A stretch of DNA of 64,000 bases from Dentipellis sp. KUC8613 (GCA_002286715.1 NSJX01000002.1:1288396-1352395); one strand, 5' to 3'. Numbered from the stretch's first letter, positions 46,467-58,046 are shown. Notes: generated from the letters alone by a model not told the origin. Numbers and translations are program-made.

Positions 46467-49203
46467 TCAGCATGGCATCCTCCAATTACCGTTCAGAATA
46501 TGTTGTCTGGTGAGCCAAGTTTCGGCACCACACTCCTCGGCTAGCTTTCCAATAAGGGAGGAAGATCCAGGGCCGTATAGAAATGATTTGTTGCTGCAGA
46601 TAATCATGCCGCGCTTGCAGCGCGACAACATCACGTTCGAGCGGCGCTGGTTGCTGAGAAAGCCAAGGTTCTTTGTGCGCACTACCGAGATGATAATGTA
46701 GTCGTCTTCGTTGCCTGTAAGTATGCTTCGGCGATCAGGTGTGCGCATGGACTCAACGGTGTGCGGTAAAATGCACCTTGGAACGAATCCACATTGAAGC
46801 ATTTGTCCTCCCAGTTCAGACCCTCAGACTTCATTGTGTTCTCGAGTGCAGTGCGCTGGGCATCGTAGCCCGTAATTATCCGGAATGATTTCCCTTCGTT
46901 CAAAAATTTGCGGGCGATGCGCATGACCATATGGACCTCCTCTTTGTTCTGGGCATCCGCACCGTCTTTCAACCCCATCCTATGAACAAGGACGTCGAAT
47001 ATACGTACGATCCAGCTGTGGCCGCTTTTCTCCTCCTGGCCTTTGTCGACATCGACAAAGCGGCAGGCGCTCTTGGAGTGGAGATTATGCTTGCTTTTGA
47101 GACGGCCGTCGTAGACATGCCGAGAGATGAAGTTGCAAATGAAAGTTGGCATGCGATCTATGCAAGCGAGGCGTCAGCTATCGTAAATCAGACCCAAAGA
47201 TGATAGTGGTGCTAACAACTCGTGTCAAGGAACACCTTGTCAGCTCGAAGGTTGGGCACTTCGAATATGCTCTCCAGATCAGGTATTTCCTCCTGACCGT
47301 AGGGTGCTACTATAGTGTAGCTAGGTAAACAATCAGAAGACATGGAGTAGAAACACGACTGACATTGTTTATCGTCGCCAATGAAGACCAGCTTCGCGAG
47401 AGTCTTCCTGAATTCATGGAGAAGTGGGATGTAGTCACCCATCTCGATCTGGCTTGCTTCATCTATTATGACCGTCTGAACCGGGGCAAACTTGGGAATA
47501 AGTGACATCAAGGGCGACGATATCATGCTCAGTGTGCAGAGAATGACCTTCGTATCCAACAGCTTTTCTTCCAGGTCAGTCAAGGTTTCTGGGAGTTGAT
47601 CGGAGCGTATGACATTGTTTTCTATGCTCTCGTAGAGATGTTCATGCCTGGATGACGCCGAGCGTTAGCAGGATTTTGATTTGCAAAAGGATGATACGAA
47701 CCACTGAAAGTGAAAATTCTCTGATACGATTAACCGGAACTTCAGAAAGCCTGTTTGGGCAAGTTTCTCGGCAATGTTTTTCACGGCGACATTCGACTGT
47801 GCCAGCAGCCAGATACCGCGCTCGGGATCAGCGCATGACATACTGTTCACTGCAGCAGCGATGACGGTTGTCTTCCCCGAACCCGGAGGGCCATCAGCCT
47901 TTGTCGCACGAATAGCGGGGGAGACAATTGAGTGAACGGCCATCTCTTGCGAACCATTGAGCGGGCCAGAGTAACATATGGAGGGTGCAGGCGGCAGAGG
48001 TGGTAAAGGAGCTGACACTGACGACACTGTAGCCTGCGACCAAATTGTAGAGAAGAAAGGCAAGGTCTTGAGGGACGTTTTGCCATGGAATGCAAGCGAG
48101 ACGACCTCTTGTCGCAGCTTCTGAGCCGAGGTCAAAGGGTCCTTCCCGATTGTTGTGATCGACAAATTGTCGCCAACGACGGTCCGATTTAAATTGATAA
48201 GGCCTGTGCGCCCTTTGACTCGGTTGGCGGAACCTACATATGACATGTCCTTGCCTTTATGTGTTGTCTGGACCTTAATGAACTGCGTGACGATGCTTCA
48301 GTATGGATGTCCCCTGATGTACAAGGGGTCGTGTTTACCTGCGTCCGAGTGCGTTGGAGACGGGTCTTGAACCTCGTGCTTTCCACGTGGAGTTCTCCCT
48401 TCTTCATTTTATACTCGCTTTTCACATCATTTTTGGCCACCAGAGGCTTTAAAGCTTCCAACCTATATGCATGCCGGACAAGTTTCGACAACGCAGCAAG
48501 CAACTGATGAGCGGAATCAGCATGTCATCGAGAGTGAGTCGCGAGGAAAGGTACTCACTTGCTTGTCCATGTGGCGAGTATCCAGCCTGGTCAAGTCTGC
48601 CATATGGTGTATATCACAAGCCAGTGCGGTCGTCTGAACCACCCACGCTCTCATGGCTAGTTGGCTAGGATCATCCAGGTTGCACTTATCATCACGGAAC
48701 AGACGGTGCGCCTTGGCGAGGTTCAAGCTACCCCTACCCAGAAGCTGGGACATAAGGTTGACAGGAGTAGGGGGGTTTTCGGAGGGTGTAGACAAAACGA
48801 ACAAGTCCAAGATTTGGCAAATTCGTAGCTCGAGGTCAAGATGCAGAGCCGAAGCAAGAATCTCAGGCTGGAAGATGACCTTAGTCACGGAGGTATTTCT
48901 GAAAATTTGGGAGGCCAGCCGTTTTCGACCTGCCTCGAGCTTGGCAGATCGTCCGTTATTCGATGCCGTGAGGTGGCCCAATGTCAAAACGAGTACGTCC
49001 GTTGGAGAGGCGAGTGCAATCGCTTTTAGTATCCCATGAGGCCCGAAGGCCGGTGCCACGCCAATGACGGCAGGGCTTCCTGCCGTAGCCAAAAAGGCGG
49101 TGAAACGTTTAGCGGTGAACACATATGGAGAGAGCGTCGTGAGGCGTATTGGAGGGTAGGCCTTGGTAAAGACGTCCTGCTCAAATTGTGCGGCTGGTTC
49201 CAT
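46467..49203 (-). CDS. UPF1-like SF1B helicase, array copy D (degenerate strand before P-loop)
   Basis: Eight exons on the minus strand: 49203-48559, 48503-48339, 48282-47702, 47647-47364, 47309-47217, 47157-47009, 46948-46777 and 46714-46467, giving 778 aa. The start MEPAAQFEQDVF matches copy B. The N-terminal domain has VIGVAPAFGPHGILKAIALA. Helicase motifs are mostly kept: LLAQSNVAVKNIAEKLAQ, VIIDEASQIEMGDYIP, FIGDDKQC, YRMPTFICNFIS, VDSFQGNEDDYIIIS and LSRCKRGMIICS. The P-loop is GPPGSGKTT, but the preceding strand, hydrophobic in its sisters (RLVMIH or RLIVVQ), is replaced by RATKAD and is about two residues shorter. ATP binding may therefore be weakened. Divergent from PAM18, 505 bp away. 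Confidence 0.91.
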
Positions 49204-49708
49204 GGGAATGAAGGGGGAGGAGTCAGCGACGAAGTCGTGTCGAGGAAGAGGGTCTTAGGAAAGAAACGCACGCGAACTAGTGACACCGTTCAGCTATAAG
49301 TGTCGCACCACGCCATTGAGGCGCGCGTCAAGATAAGAAACGTGCCCGTGAATATTGAATGGGTATGAGAACGCCGTCAAACCAATTACAGTTAATGACT
49401 GAGTGAAGTTAGCAGACTCCTCGGGAAGATCATCGACTGTTCCGAGCGACCTGAGGGCCATAGAACACAAGGCATGCCGTTTCGGGACACGCGATCCAAG
49501 CTGATTTCGGGCTGGAGAAAGAAAATAACATTGTACTCAGTACAATGTTCGGCTGTGCGCGCAATGGTTGCAGGCAGGGAGGCTGCACGCGCGTCCTTAT
49601 AAGCTTGGAGGCGGGGACCTGAACTTCAATTGTGACGCGGCGTGAGCCGCCGCAGCCAAGTTTTCGGCCAGGCGCGTCTGACCAAGCCACCTCTTGTCTT
49701 CCTCCCCC
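49204..49708. other. Intergenic between helicase copy D and PAM18
   Basis: 505 bp shared by two divergent genes, so both promoters lie here. The overlapping minus-strand frame at 49430-49918 is a shadow of PAM18. Confidence 0.5.
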
Positions 49709-50076
49709 ATGGCCACTCCTGTTCTTTTTGGTGTCGGCGCCATCGCCGCTGCATTGGCGGGTCGCAGTCTTGTGCGTAGGGGCATTATTGGTGGAAAGGG
49801 TGCTGCGGAGCAGTGGGCCAAGGGCGGCTTCAAGGCGAAGATGGATCGCAAGGAAGCGTTGGCCATTCTCGGTTTGAAGTGCGTCTACTCTTCTCTCATA
49901 CCATCTTCTATGTCTCACATTACTTCAGGGATAACGCTCAGCTGAAGACGAAGCTGAAGGATGCTCATCGCCAGATCATGCTGGCAAACCACCCCGACCG
50001 TGGAGGCGCACCTTACCTGGCCAGCAAAATCAACGAGGCCAAGGACCTTCTTGAGAAAGAGATGAAGGCCCGATGA
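49709..50076 (+). CDS. PAM18: Mitochondrial import motor J-protein Pam18/Tim14
   Basis: Stimulates mtHsp70 at the TIM23 channel during protein import. Two exons: 49709-49878 and 49929-50076, giving 105 aa, the normal size. An N-terminal membrane helix ([19 protein letters not shown]) is followed by [20 protein letters not shown] and the J domain with HPD at 78-80 ([20 protein letters not shown]) and EAKDLLEKE. This arrangement is diagnostic for Tim14/Pam18. Confidence 0.96.
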
Positions 50077-50601
50077 CATCGTTTCACTCATGTGCGTCGT
50101 GTACTTTCATGAGCGTCGTTCTATATTAACCAGTGCTGTTGACTTTGCAGTCTCCTTCATATTAGATGTATCGTCCGCATAGCTCTGTACCACTGCATTA
50201 CCCCGACTCTCTGCATTAATATCCTTAATATGCATTCCTACTCCCCGGTCTCATACAATGGGGCATCATGCCTGATGGCCTGCTTGAGGTCATCCCAAAC
50301 CCCCAACTTGATGTAACGTCCTGGGCTGACTCCAGGGGCTGTTGGTCCATGCCTCTGCTCTCCTGGTTGATGTGCAGTTGCTCTGTGCGCTGTCGCGAAC
50401 TGCGTGAATTTATCTTCGTTATTTCTGCTACGCTTCGGTCTGAGCGAGCGCCATAGAAGATGCTCTCCGAGAAGCCGTAATTTTGAAGCCAAATTTTGCT
50501 GACTAACACAGCTATCCGGGTTTTGAAGCGACTCCGAGGCCCAGCTTCCTCAGTTTCATACGCTCACAAAGCAGTAATCAAGGACCCACACTCCTGTTGC
50601 C
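50077..50601. other. Intergenic; possible but unproven small minus-strand gene
   Basis: 525 bp between two plus-strand genes. A minus-strand frame ending at 50238 has a protein-like C-terminus (RYIKLGVWDDLKQAIRHDAP, then LYETGE and stop) preceded by a possible acceptor. I could not build a convincing upstream exon or start codon, and I do not recognise the family. Confidence 0.3.
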
Positions 50602-51528
50602 ATGGCTTCCGTAGATCTGCAGCCATCAAAGCTAGGCACCAAGGACCAGTACGTCTGTATTCCCCAAGTCATACACAGTGATATTGAGACTTACACACTG
50701 ATCGATCTTAGCTGGGACGAAGTATACCAGCGAGAAGTTGCCAACTTCAAGGAGACAGGCGACGAGGGTGAAATATGGTGAGTCCCATTCCCTCTGCCGC
50801 ACCAACGTCGTTCCCGACGCGACACTGGAGATCCTAGGTTCGGCGAGGAAAGCGTCGAGAAAATGACCCAATGGACCATCGGACACGCCCCACCCGAGAT
50901 GAAGCCGTACATCCTCGAAGTCGGCAGCGGCAACGGCACGCTGCTCTTCTCCCTGCTCGATGCAGGGTACGAACCCTCGCGGCTTGCGGGCGTCGATTAT
51001 AGCCCCGACGCAGTGAAGCTCGCCAGGCTGATTGCGACCTCGCGAGGGGGCGAGGAAATCTCCTTCGCGGAGTGCAATTTCCTGTTTGATGTGCCCCTCC
51101 CGGTGGACCAACAGGAGAGCAGCATCGGAGGGTGGAACATCGTGCTGGATAAGGGGACGTATGACGCCATCGCGCTCGCGGAGAAGGATGAGGTGGGCCG
51201 CTCACCTGTGGAAGGATACCCTGGTCGTGTCGCGCAGTTGCTCAAGAAGGGCGGGCACTTCTTGATCACCTGTGAGCTGTACCAATCCCGTCACGCGGAG
51301 CCTCAGACTGACGTCGAATTTAGCGTGTAATTTTACGGAAGAGGAACTTAGAGCCAGCTTCGCCACGGAAGAGACGGGCATGGTTTATCAGTGCGTACCT
51401 CAAATCTTCACTCGCCCAGATGTTCTAAACGAGAATCCCGTAGTTCACGTGTCCCACATAAGACGTACTCGTTCGGTGGCCAAAGTGGGAGCGAGTACGC
51501 GACCGTCGCGTTCCAGAAGGTAACATGA
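50602..51528 (+). CDS. EFM4: EFM4-like protein-lysine methyltransferase of eEF1A
   Basis: Class I SAM methyltransferase; the yeast homologue methylates eEF1A on Lys316. Five exons: 50602-50648, 50712-50777, 50838-51271, 51324-51390 and 51444-51528, giving 232 aa. Family hallmarks are YQREVANFKETGDEGEIWFG near the N-terminus, motif I YILEVGSGNGTLLFSLL (about 62-78), GVDYSPDAVKLA, NIVLDKGTYDAIAL, LLKKGGHFLITSCNFTEEEL and the C-terminal HKTYSFGGQSGSEYATVAFQ. The last intron acceptor (before 51444) was chosen to retain this conserved end. The gene converges on NOM1 with only 67 bp between stop codons. Confidence 0.92.
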
Positions 51529-51595
51529 ACAGTATAGACTCACAACAGTTCACGCTGGCGTGCCTGAACAGAAACCTAATGTATCACATAGCACA

Positions 51596-54500
51596 TTAGA
51601 GTGTAGGTATAATATCCATTCCTGTCCTCAACGTCTCCACTGCGACTCCACTCGCCCATTTGAAGAAAGCAGCGTCCTCGTCTTCAGGATCCTGCTTTTT
51701 GATCGCCTCAGTGAGGAAGTACACAAGTCCAAGCGACAAGGCCTGGATACGCATAGCTTTGATAAAGATCTCTTCAATCGCGCCGCGGTTCCGTGTTGAC
51801 GGCAGGTCCTTGACTTTGGAGCTGAGAACTGGTGCTGTGCTTTGGCTATTTATGAACAACTGGCGGAAAAACTCCATAAAAAAGCGCTGGCTCTGCGGCT
51901 TCAGTGCCAGGAAGTCGACGGGCTGCAAAGAGCGTCAGAACGACATACATATATATGACTATAAGAGAATGGGCAGACCTTCAGTATCGCCAGCGTTATG
52001 CTGTCCTTCGCGACCCACCATGCATACGCCTTTGCGACATTCTTGAGTCGTGTGCTAGATATTGTCTTGACATCAAACCCAGCGACGTCGTCATCTTTCA
52101 TGTTTTTGAGGATCTCCGCACCGCCGACGGCGGTCTCACCAAGATCCCTAAGGAAATCCCACAGCGAAAACTGAAGCGTGATCTTGTAGGAATGCGCCAT
52201 CCGGCATAGGTGCTGGCCGACGAAGGTGTAGTAGGGATTGTAGGACTTTTCCTGCATGAAAGGACACTCAGTCGGCTCTGAAGCATGTCGAACAGCTGAG
52301 CGACGTACGTTACCGCAGCAGTGCAGGATGACGCGCACGATTTCGCGCTGCTGCACTTCTGTCAAGTTTAGTTGGGACAGGCGCTCCCAAGCATCGACGT
52401 AATCCTGGGCAAATGTCAGCAGGCGCTACGCTGTACAGAACGACAAAGGGACTCACGTCACTGCTCATGAGCACGACAAAGATACTCCGCCGGATGTCCG
52501 TGTTCATGCCCTGCTTACGCGCAAGCTTCACCAGCGCGTTCTCACTGACGGCGGCGACCTCCGTGCGCCGGGAGCTCTCCTGATGCTCGACAAGCGGATC
52601 GCCGCCCCACGCCGCGCCGACTAACCACCACTTGCCCTTCGTCTCCGCAGAATGCAGATCCTCCAAGCCGACACGGAGGGGTTCATGCGCCAGAACTGGA
52701 CAATCAATACATTAAGCTTTGGGGGTCCAATGACGAGAATGCGAAAATGCGGCATTGAGGACATGCGGCGATGTCGTGTACGTACCGTGCTTCTTCTTAC
52801 TCAACCCTGTCAGGAACTTCTTCATGCGGTCCACCGCGTCCCCGCCGGCGTGCTGCGTCGCGGATCGCTTTGTTTTGTTGTTTTTGAGGTTATTGAGGGT
52901 CTCGAGCATGAAGCGCGTGCGGGAGCTGTCATGGGTGTCATTACGGCACTTGAACAAGCGTTAGACTGTTGCCTTACCTCGTCGCCTGCTCGGAGTCCGA
53001 AACCTTGTCTTGAACGAGCTGTACGATGTCTTTCAGTGCGGAGGGATCATCTTGACGTAGCTGATGGCCAGAGTCTATTCTGATGTCAGACATCCACGTA
53101 GTTGAGGATAGTTGAGGATCTCACTTCGCAGTAGCTTCAGAAGTAGCTCAACATTGAACTCCGTCAAGTCTTTAGCAAGAAGGCTGCGGATGATATCGTA
53201 GATGAGAATGCACGAGATGACCTGGAAGTTGTACAGCTCCGATAGCAGCACGATCAAATTAGAGCACTCCTTGCCACGACTGTCGTCTTCAGACGCGTCA
53301 CCGGTATTGGCATCCAACGCATCGAAATGAGTCTCATACGACGATACGACACTTTGTAAAAAGAACGCAGCTGCGTCATGTGTAGCATTAGTATTGAATA
53401 GAGAATTCGGCAGATACCTAACTTACCGAATTCGACGCCGATGATTTTGTGAAGGGCAGAAATGAAGGCGGCGTGCAAGACCACATAAGAGTCCAGCAGC
53501 ATGGAATGAGAGGATATGCCGTCGATAATGAGAGATGTTATCGTCGAGGTCACGTCTGAATAATGTGAGCCGTCAGAGCATTCGCATACGGGGGCAAGCA
53601 TTTACCATTTCGTCGATGAGTTCTGTACAATCCTTCGACCTCGTCTAGAATATTTCCGATATTTTGCTCGCTCAGTCTAGTATGGCACAAGGTCAGTATG
53701 AGGCGTCAAAAACAGCTCTCGACCCCACCGATTGAGGAAACCTTTCAGTTGTCTCGATAATTTGGCCAAGGCTTCAGATTGATTACTATCTGCAGTCTGC
53801 CTTCGCAAATGCGGCGGTACATATTTCGTCGCTATTACCCCGTCAAGAAGAATCATGTAGAAAGTGAGGAGACAAACGGACCTGGTTTCTTCTCCTCAGA
53901 TACTGGAGGTAGTTCTTCGCCTGCTGCATCTTCTTCCGCACCTTCTTCTTCATCCCCGAAACCCGTCCACTCTACATCTATATCTGTTTCACCCTGTGGT
54001 GCAGATTCTTCGTCCGAGACCTCCGTCTCCTCCTGTTCCTCCTCGTCATCCTCCAGCTCGGATTCCGCTGAATCTTCGAGCGTATGGGATTGCTGAGAAC
54101 TAATCAATAATTGCATGACGCGGGAATCAAATTACCACATACCTGTTTCCGTGAAGGTAGCCCGATAGTGTCGAGGTCCGCAAGCAGGTCTTTGAAACGT
54201 ATTAGTCCATACATCGGGAAAGTGACAAGCCCAACAAACCTCCAAGTCCATCGTCCTCGAACTCTCCCTTTTTCGTTTTCCCCAGCTTCGATTCCAGAAA
54301 CGCGATGTACCTCTCCTCGTCTATTTCCCTCTGACTGCGGGGCATGACCGGGCCCTCAGCGAGTTTCTCCAATGTGGTCCTCGACTTGGCCTTCGCTTTG
54401 GGCTTCGCAGAATCTTTGCGCGTCTTGTCATTGCTAGACCTTTCTGCTTGCTTCCCTTTCGTATTTTGTTTGGATAATGCAGCGTCTACCTTTACAGGCT

Positions 54501-54800
54501 CCGGCGCCGAAAGCTTTGCCTTCTTGCGTTGCGGAGAGTCCGGGTGGTCCGCCTCTGCAGCCCGTTTCGTGAAGTGTGATGCCTTTCGTTGTTTTTTCTC
54601 AGCGCGCTCCTGCTTTCGCGCCTCTTTACGAGATACGCGAGACTTGGCTGACCTTGCACTGGGCTGAGAATAGTACTCTGAACAGAGGCAGTAGTAAGTA
54701 CGCGCGCGACGCGCACATGAGACGAATTCTTCTCACCTGAATCGCCGCCGATTTGTTCTAGGAGAGTCTGCGGGAGACGGATACCATTCCTTGCAACCAT
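51596..54800 (-). CDS. NOM1: NOM1/SGD1 nucleolar MIF4G-MA3 protein
   Basis: Nucleolar protein with MIF4G and MA3 domains needed for 40S subunit biogenesis; in humans NOM1 targets PP1. Fourteen exons on the minus strand: 54800-54737, 54677-54240, 54189-54143, 54092-53882, 53831-53729, 53676-53606, 53555-53427, 53370-53125, 53074-52978, 52925-52786, 52695-52457, 52404-52309, 52251-51979 and 51922-51596, giving 826 aa. Order: Lys-rich N-terminus with EERYIAFLESKLG, an acidic Glu/Asp segment, KYVPPHLRRQ, then MIF4G with LKGFLNRLSEQNIGNILDEV and LIVLLSELYNFQVISC. The MA3 region follows, with IRRSIFVVLMSSDDYVDAWE and EKSYNPYYTFVGQHLCRMAH, ending FFKWASGVAVETLR. The linker KYVPPHLRRQ and the MA3 sequence identify the family. 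Confidence 0.93.
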
Positions 54801-54904
54801 AATGAAGGGAGACACAAGGGAGCTGGAGGAAGTTTCGAATTACACGCCCATACGAATGTTCCTATTGAGCACTATACAGTTCTCACGTGTGCTTGATTAC
54901 GCAA

Positions 54905-54990
54905 GCATCAGTGGTGTAGCGGTAACATTGGGTCTTCCCATTTCAAAACCTGTGGTGGCCTAGCTCGGGGTTCGACCCCCCGCTGATGCA
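54905..54990 (+). tRNA. tRNA-Gly (anticodon CCC) with 15-nt intron
   Basis: The cloverleaf folds from the sequence. Acceptor stem GCATCAG pairs with CTGATGC (54983-54989), with A at the discriminator position. The D arm is GTGT/ACAT with loop AGCGGTA. Anticodon stem GGGTC (54930-54934) pairs with GGCCT (54957-54961), with two G-U pairs. Anticodon CCC is at 54937-54939, followed by A. The T arm is CGGGG-TTCGACC-CCCCG. An intron of 15 nt (54941-54955) sits one base 3' of the anticodon, the standard eukaryotic position. Confidence 0.9.
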
Positions 54991-55273
54991 TCTATAGCTC
55001 TGGATTGTTTATTTTGTTAATTTCCATAAGTTATATATGACCCACATGTACAATGTCGGTGCTATGCTCCCGCTCGACATCCCAATCCCTCGTAGCAATT
55101 ATCAGTAGCATCTCGTTAAGGGGTCGCAAGCTCGGAGACATTTTATGAATTCCCCAAAATTCACTCCCTCGCGGTAGAAGACAATTTATACTGAAGACTT
55201 CCGACTATGTTTCGTATCAACTTTGTGGATGGTCTATATGCATGCAATACAATAACAAATGTCTAGTGTGGAA

Positions 55274-57345
55274 TCAGAACTTGCCCCAAGGGCCCTTCAG
55301 AACTAGATGTCTCGTGAGAGCCATCAGCACAGTAGCGACCATGATAGCGGATCCTTGAGAAACCCCAGTAAGCATATAGTATTGGACGACACAACTGCAG
55401 GACCGCCGACCGACTCACCAGCATAAATTCCGACAGCTTTGTAGTTGCCCGTAGCAGTGTTGATGGCACCAGAGATAGGCGGGCCAGCAAGGGCGCCGAT
55501 GGACATCGTCGTCATGAACATGCCGGTCCGACGCCCGACATCGCCAGGCTCCCCGAACGCAATCATCGGTGCTCCGAGTAAGCTCACGTAGGCTCCAGAT
55601 GAGATACTACACGGATCAGAGACAATTAGACTTGAACCGGGTATTTATCAAAACGAGAGACGAACCCATAGAAAATGGCTATGACCACGAGAGGGCCGCG
55701 ACCATGTACGAAGGGCCAGATATAGGTGAACACGCCAGCTAGGGCCGTCATCGGAGTCATGACGTTCATGGCGCCTATGTCGAGATCAGTATCATACCGA
55801 GGGTACGAAATGAGGCGTTCTCACCAATGCGGTCCGCGCAGAAACCAAAACCCAGTCGTCCAAAACCAGACGCTGCATTGGCGATGGAAACCAGGTAGAA
55901 GGCAAAATTCTCATCAATGCCCTGCGTCGACGCGCTAGCGTCGATGTAGGTGAGCACTGAAACGAGTGTCAGTCGCTTAAGACGGATAGGTGTAAAGGGG
56001 GCGAGCCGCACCTGTGTACAGTCCAAGGAAGGCGATAAAGCCACCCGCAGTATACGCAGAGAAAGGCGCCGATGTGAACACACGGAAGTTGAATAACCCG
56101 CCGCTGACGTAGACGGGGGGCAAGCGCCGCTTCAGCGTCTGCAGCCACTATCGATTAAAACACTTCCGACGTTATGAGACGAGTTTCACCAACCAGATTC
56201 GAGACCGCAGTGAAGAAGATGAGGATAAATCCGAAGGTCCTCATTGTCCATTTGAACCTAGGGGAATCTGAGAAAGAGAGCGCCGAACAGAATAATGAGA
56301 TTACTTACCCGACATGCGTCTCCAGCTGTCGGAAGGCAATGGGGAAAATGGTTCCTCCGAGAGAGGATCCACACGCCATGATGCCCAAAGCTGTACCACG
56401 TCGCTTCTTGAACCAATGCGATATGATACCCACCGTAGGCCCGAATATGATGCCGCATGCAATCTGAGAGATAAGGTGAGACTCTGAGCTCGGGGGGATT
56501 ATAAGATATAATACATACACCAATGCCGAAGCCTTGGCAAAGCAGGAAGTGCCAATACTTCGTGCATTCAGCGGTCAGGAATGTGCAGACGACCAGCAGT
56601 ATGCTGGCGCAGAACAGGGGGACTTTGAAGTACCCGAGGTCAAACATACGGCCAATTAAAATGGCCGGGAAGAAATTCAAGGAGTACTATTGTGAAGGTA
56701 CGTTAGAGGAACTTCAGACGTGTGAGGTTCGGTGTGCATACCTGAATAGAACCGATCCATGCGCTGAGAATCATAAAACGTTAGCTATATACACTACTAA
56801 GGAACGTATTCAAGACGCACATCGTCGAGGGTGTCGTGTCTTGCAGAAGCTGATGCTCATAATAATCTTGAAAGGCCTGCGGGAGTGGTAAGCCGAGCCG
56901 ATCGTACTTAGATGTGAGGACAACTTACACCCCAGGTGTTTACATATCCGAACCTGTAAAAAATGCGCATCAACAACTCGAAGACGGTAGAGAATACATA
57001 GCGTACGGTGGGTGCTCACGTTGCAAAGGTCGTACAAAATCCCTACGTGAATCGATGCCATCGGTCAGTGAAGCACATTCGGAAGACGAAGATAACTAGA
57101 AGACGACTGACTCCCAGTACCACGAGCCAAGCCTCTAACCCTCCATCAGGAAAATCGGAATCCTTCATAGAGTAGTTTGCATCTTCTGGCGGAGTGATTG
57201 GAGCCTCCGTCGCGTCCCTCTCCTTCACCACAAGCGCAAGGCCAGGTATGTCCGCATCTTGTCGTAGCGTATGATCGTCAAAAGAGTTGGCGCGGCCATT
57301 GTCTGCTTCTTGCTCCTTGTTGCCCTTCTCTAGATCGTACGACAT
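55274..57345 (-). CDS. MFS monocarboxylate-type transporter
   Basis: Thirteen exons on the minus strand: 57345-57112, 57042-57020, 56953-56929, 56876-56821, 56763-56742, 56686-56519, 56463-56309, 56257-56194, 56147-56012, 55956-55825, 55774-55666, 55606-55419 and 55353-55274, giving 463 aa. A soluble acidic N-terminus of about 65 residues leads to DGGLEAWLVVLGGFCTTFAT and FGYVNTWG, the start of helix 1 in fungal MCH-type monocarboxylate transporters. The loop between helices 4 and 5 has ISHWFKKRRGTALGI, and later FGRLGFGFCADRIG and GRRTGMFMTTMSIGAL are MFS signatures. Fungal MCH proteins carry riboflavin or monocarboxylates; the substrate cannot be told here. Three consecutive small exons (23, 25 and 22 nt in size) encode the first extracellular loop region. 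Confidence 0.9.
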
Positions 57346-58046
57346 CTCGTGAGCAGGAGAGTGTCTCTATAGCACGAGCGACAAGGGGGGAAGCAAGAGG
57401 AATTCAACAAATAGGGCACGGGAAAGCACGCCGATTCTCAGGGATCCCATTCGCCCCGATCCCAGTGCCTTATAAAAGCATGGATTGGTTTGATATGATT
57501 CACAGAAAATTACATGAGAACGCCGGCGCTCTTCGCGATATGCGAGCGGTCCGGTGGTTTCGGTGGAAAATTGTGCACCCTGCCAGTGAGTTTAGCATCA
57601 TATGTTTCGTAGCTTACGAGCATCGCGTTGAAGAAAACCCGCCTCGACGGATGGGGTCGAGGAAGTTATGCAGCTGTGATAAAGGAGGTATTTCGATGTA
57701 ATTGGCCGAAGGCATGTGAACTTGAAGGCGCCAAATTGGCATCAAGTGATGTGACCCCGCGCCGCCGGCGACGAGCCGGCGGCCACTTGCGGCCACGCAT
57801 GCTCCTGCTTGGCGCCGTCACTGACCGCGGTGGCCATCCTCTCAAGGAGTGGCCTCAGTCTCGAACGTTCAACGAAGAGTCCACAAGAATAAACAGCGTT
57901 AACTTCAACAACATAATCCGGGTTGCAACCGTGCCACAACTCATATAGTATTAAGCGCAAATAGATACAGCGTAGGTATATGTTTCCTCGCAATACAATA
58001 ACTTCTGCTGTGAGTACTGTCCCCCATACATCCTTCATAAGTTATA
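57346..58046. other. Intergenic, no gene seen
   Basis: 701 bp containing the transporter promoter and the 3' flank of the next minus-strand gene. A plus-strand frame at 57198-57701 overlaps the transporter exon in antisense and has no motif. A perfect 9-bp inverted repeat GCCGCCGGC/GCCGGCGGC (loop GACGA) lies at 57761-57783. Confidence 0.5.

Noticed and set aside
57198..57701. 167-codon plus-strand frame
   Set aside because: It overlaps the transporter's first exon in antisense, has no motif, and its neighbourhood is explained as the transporter promoter.
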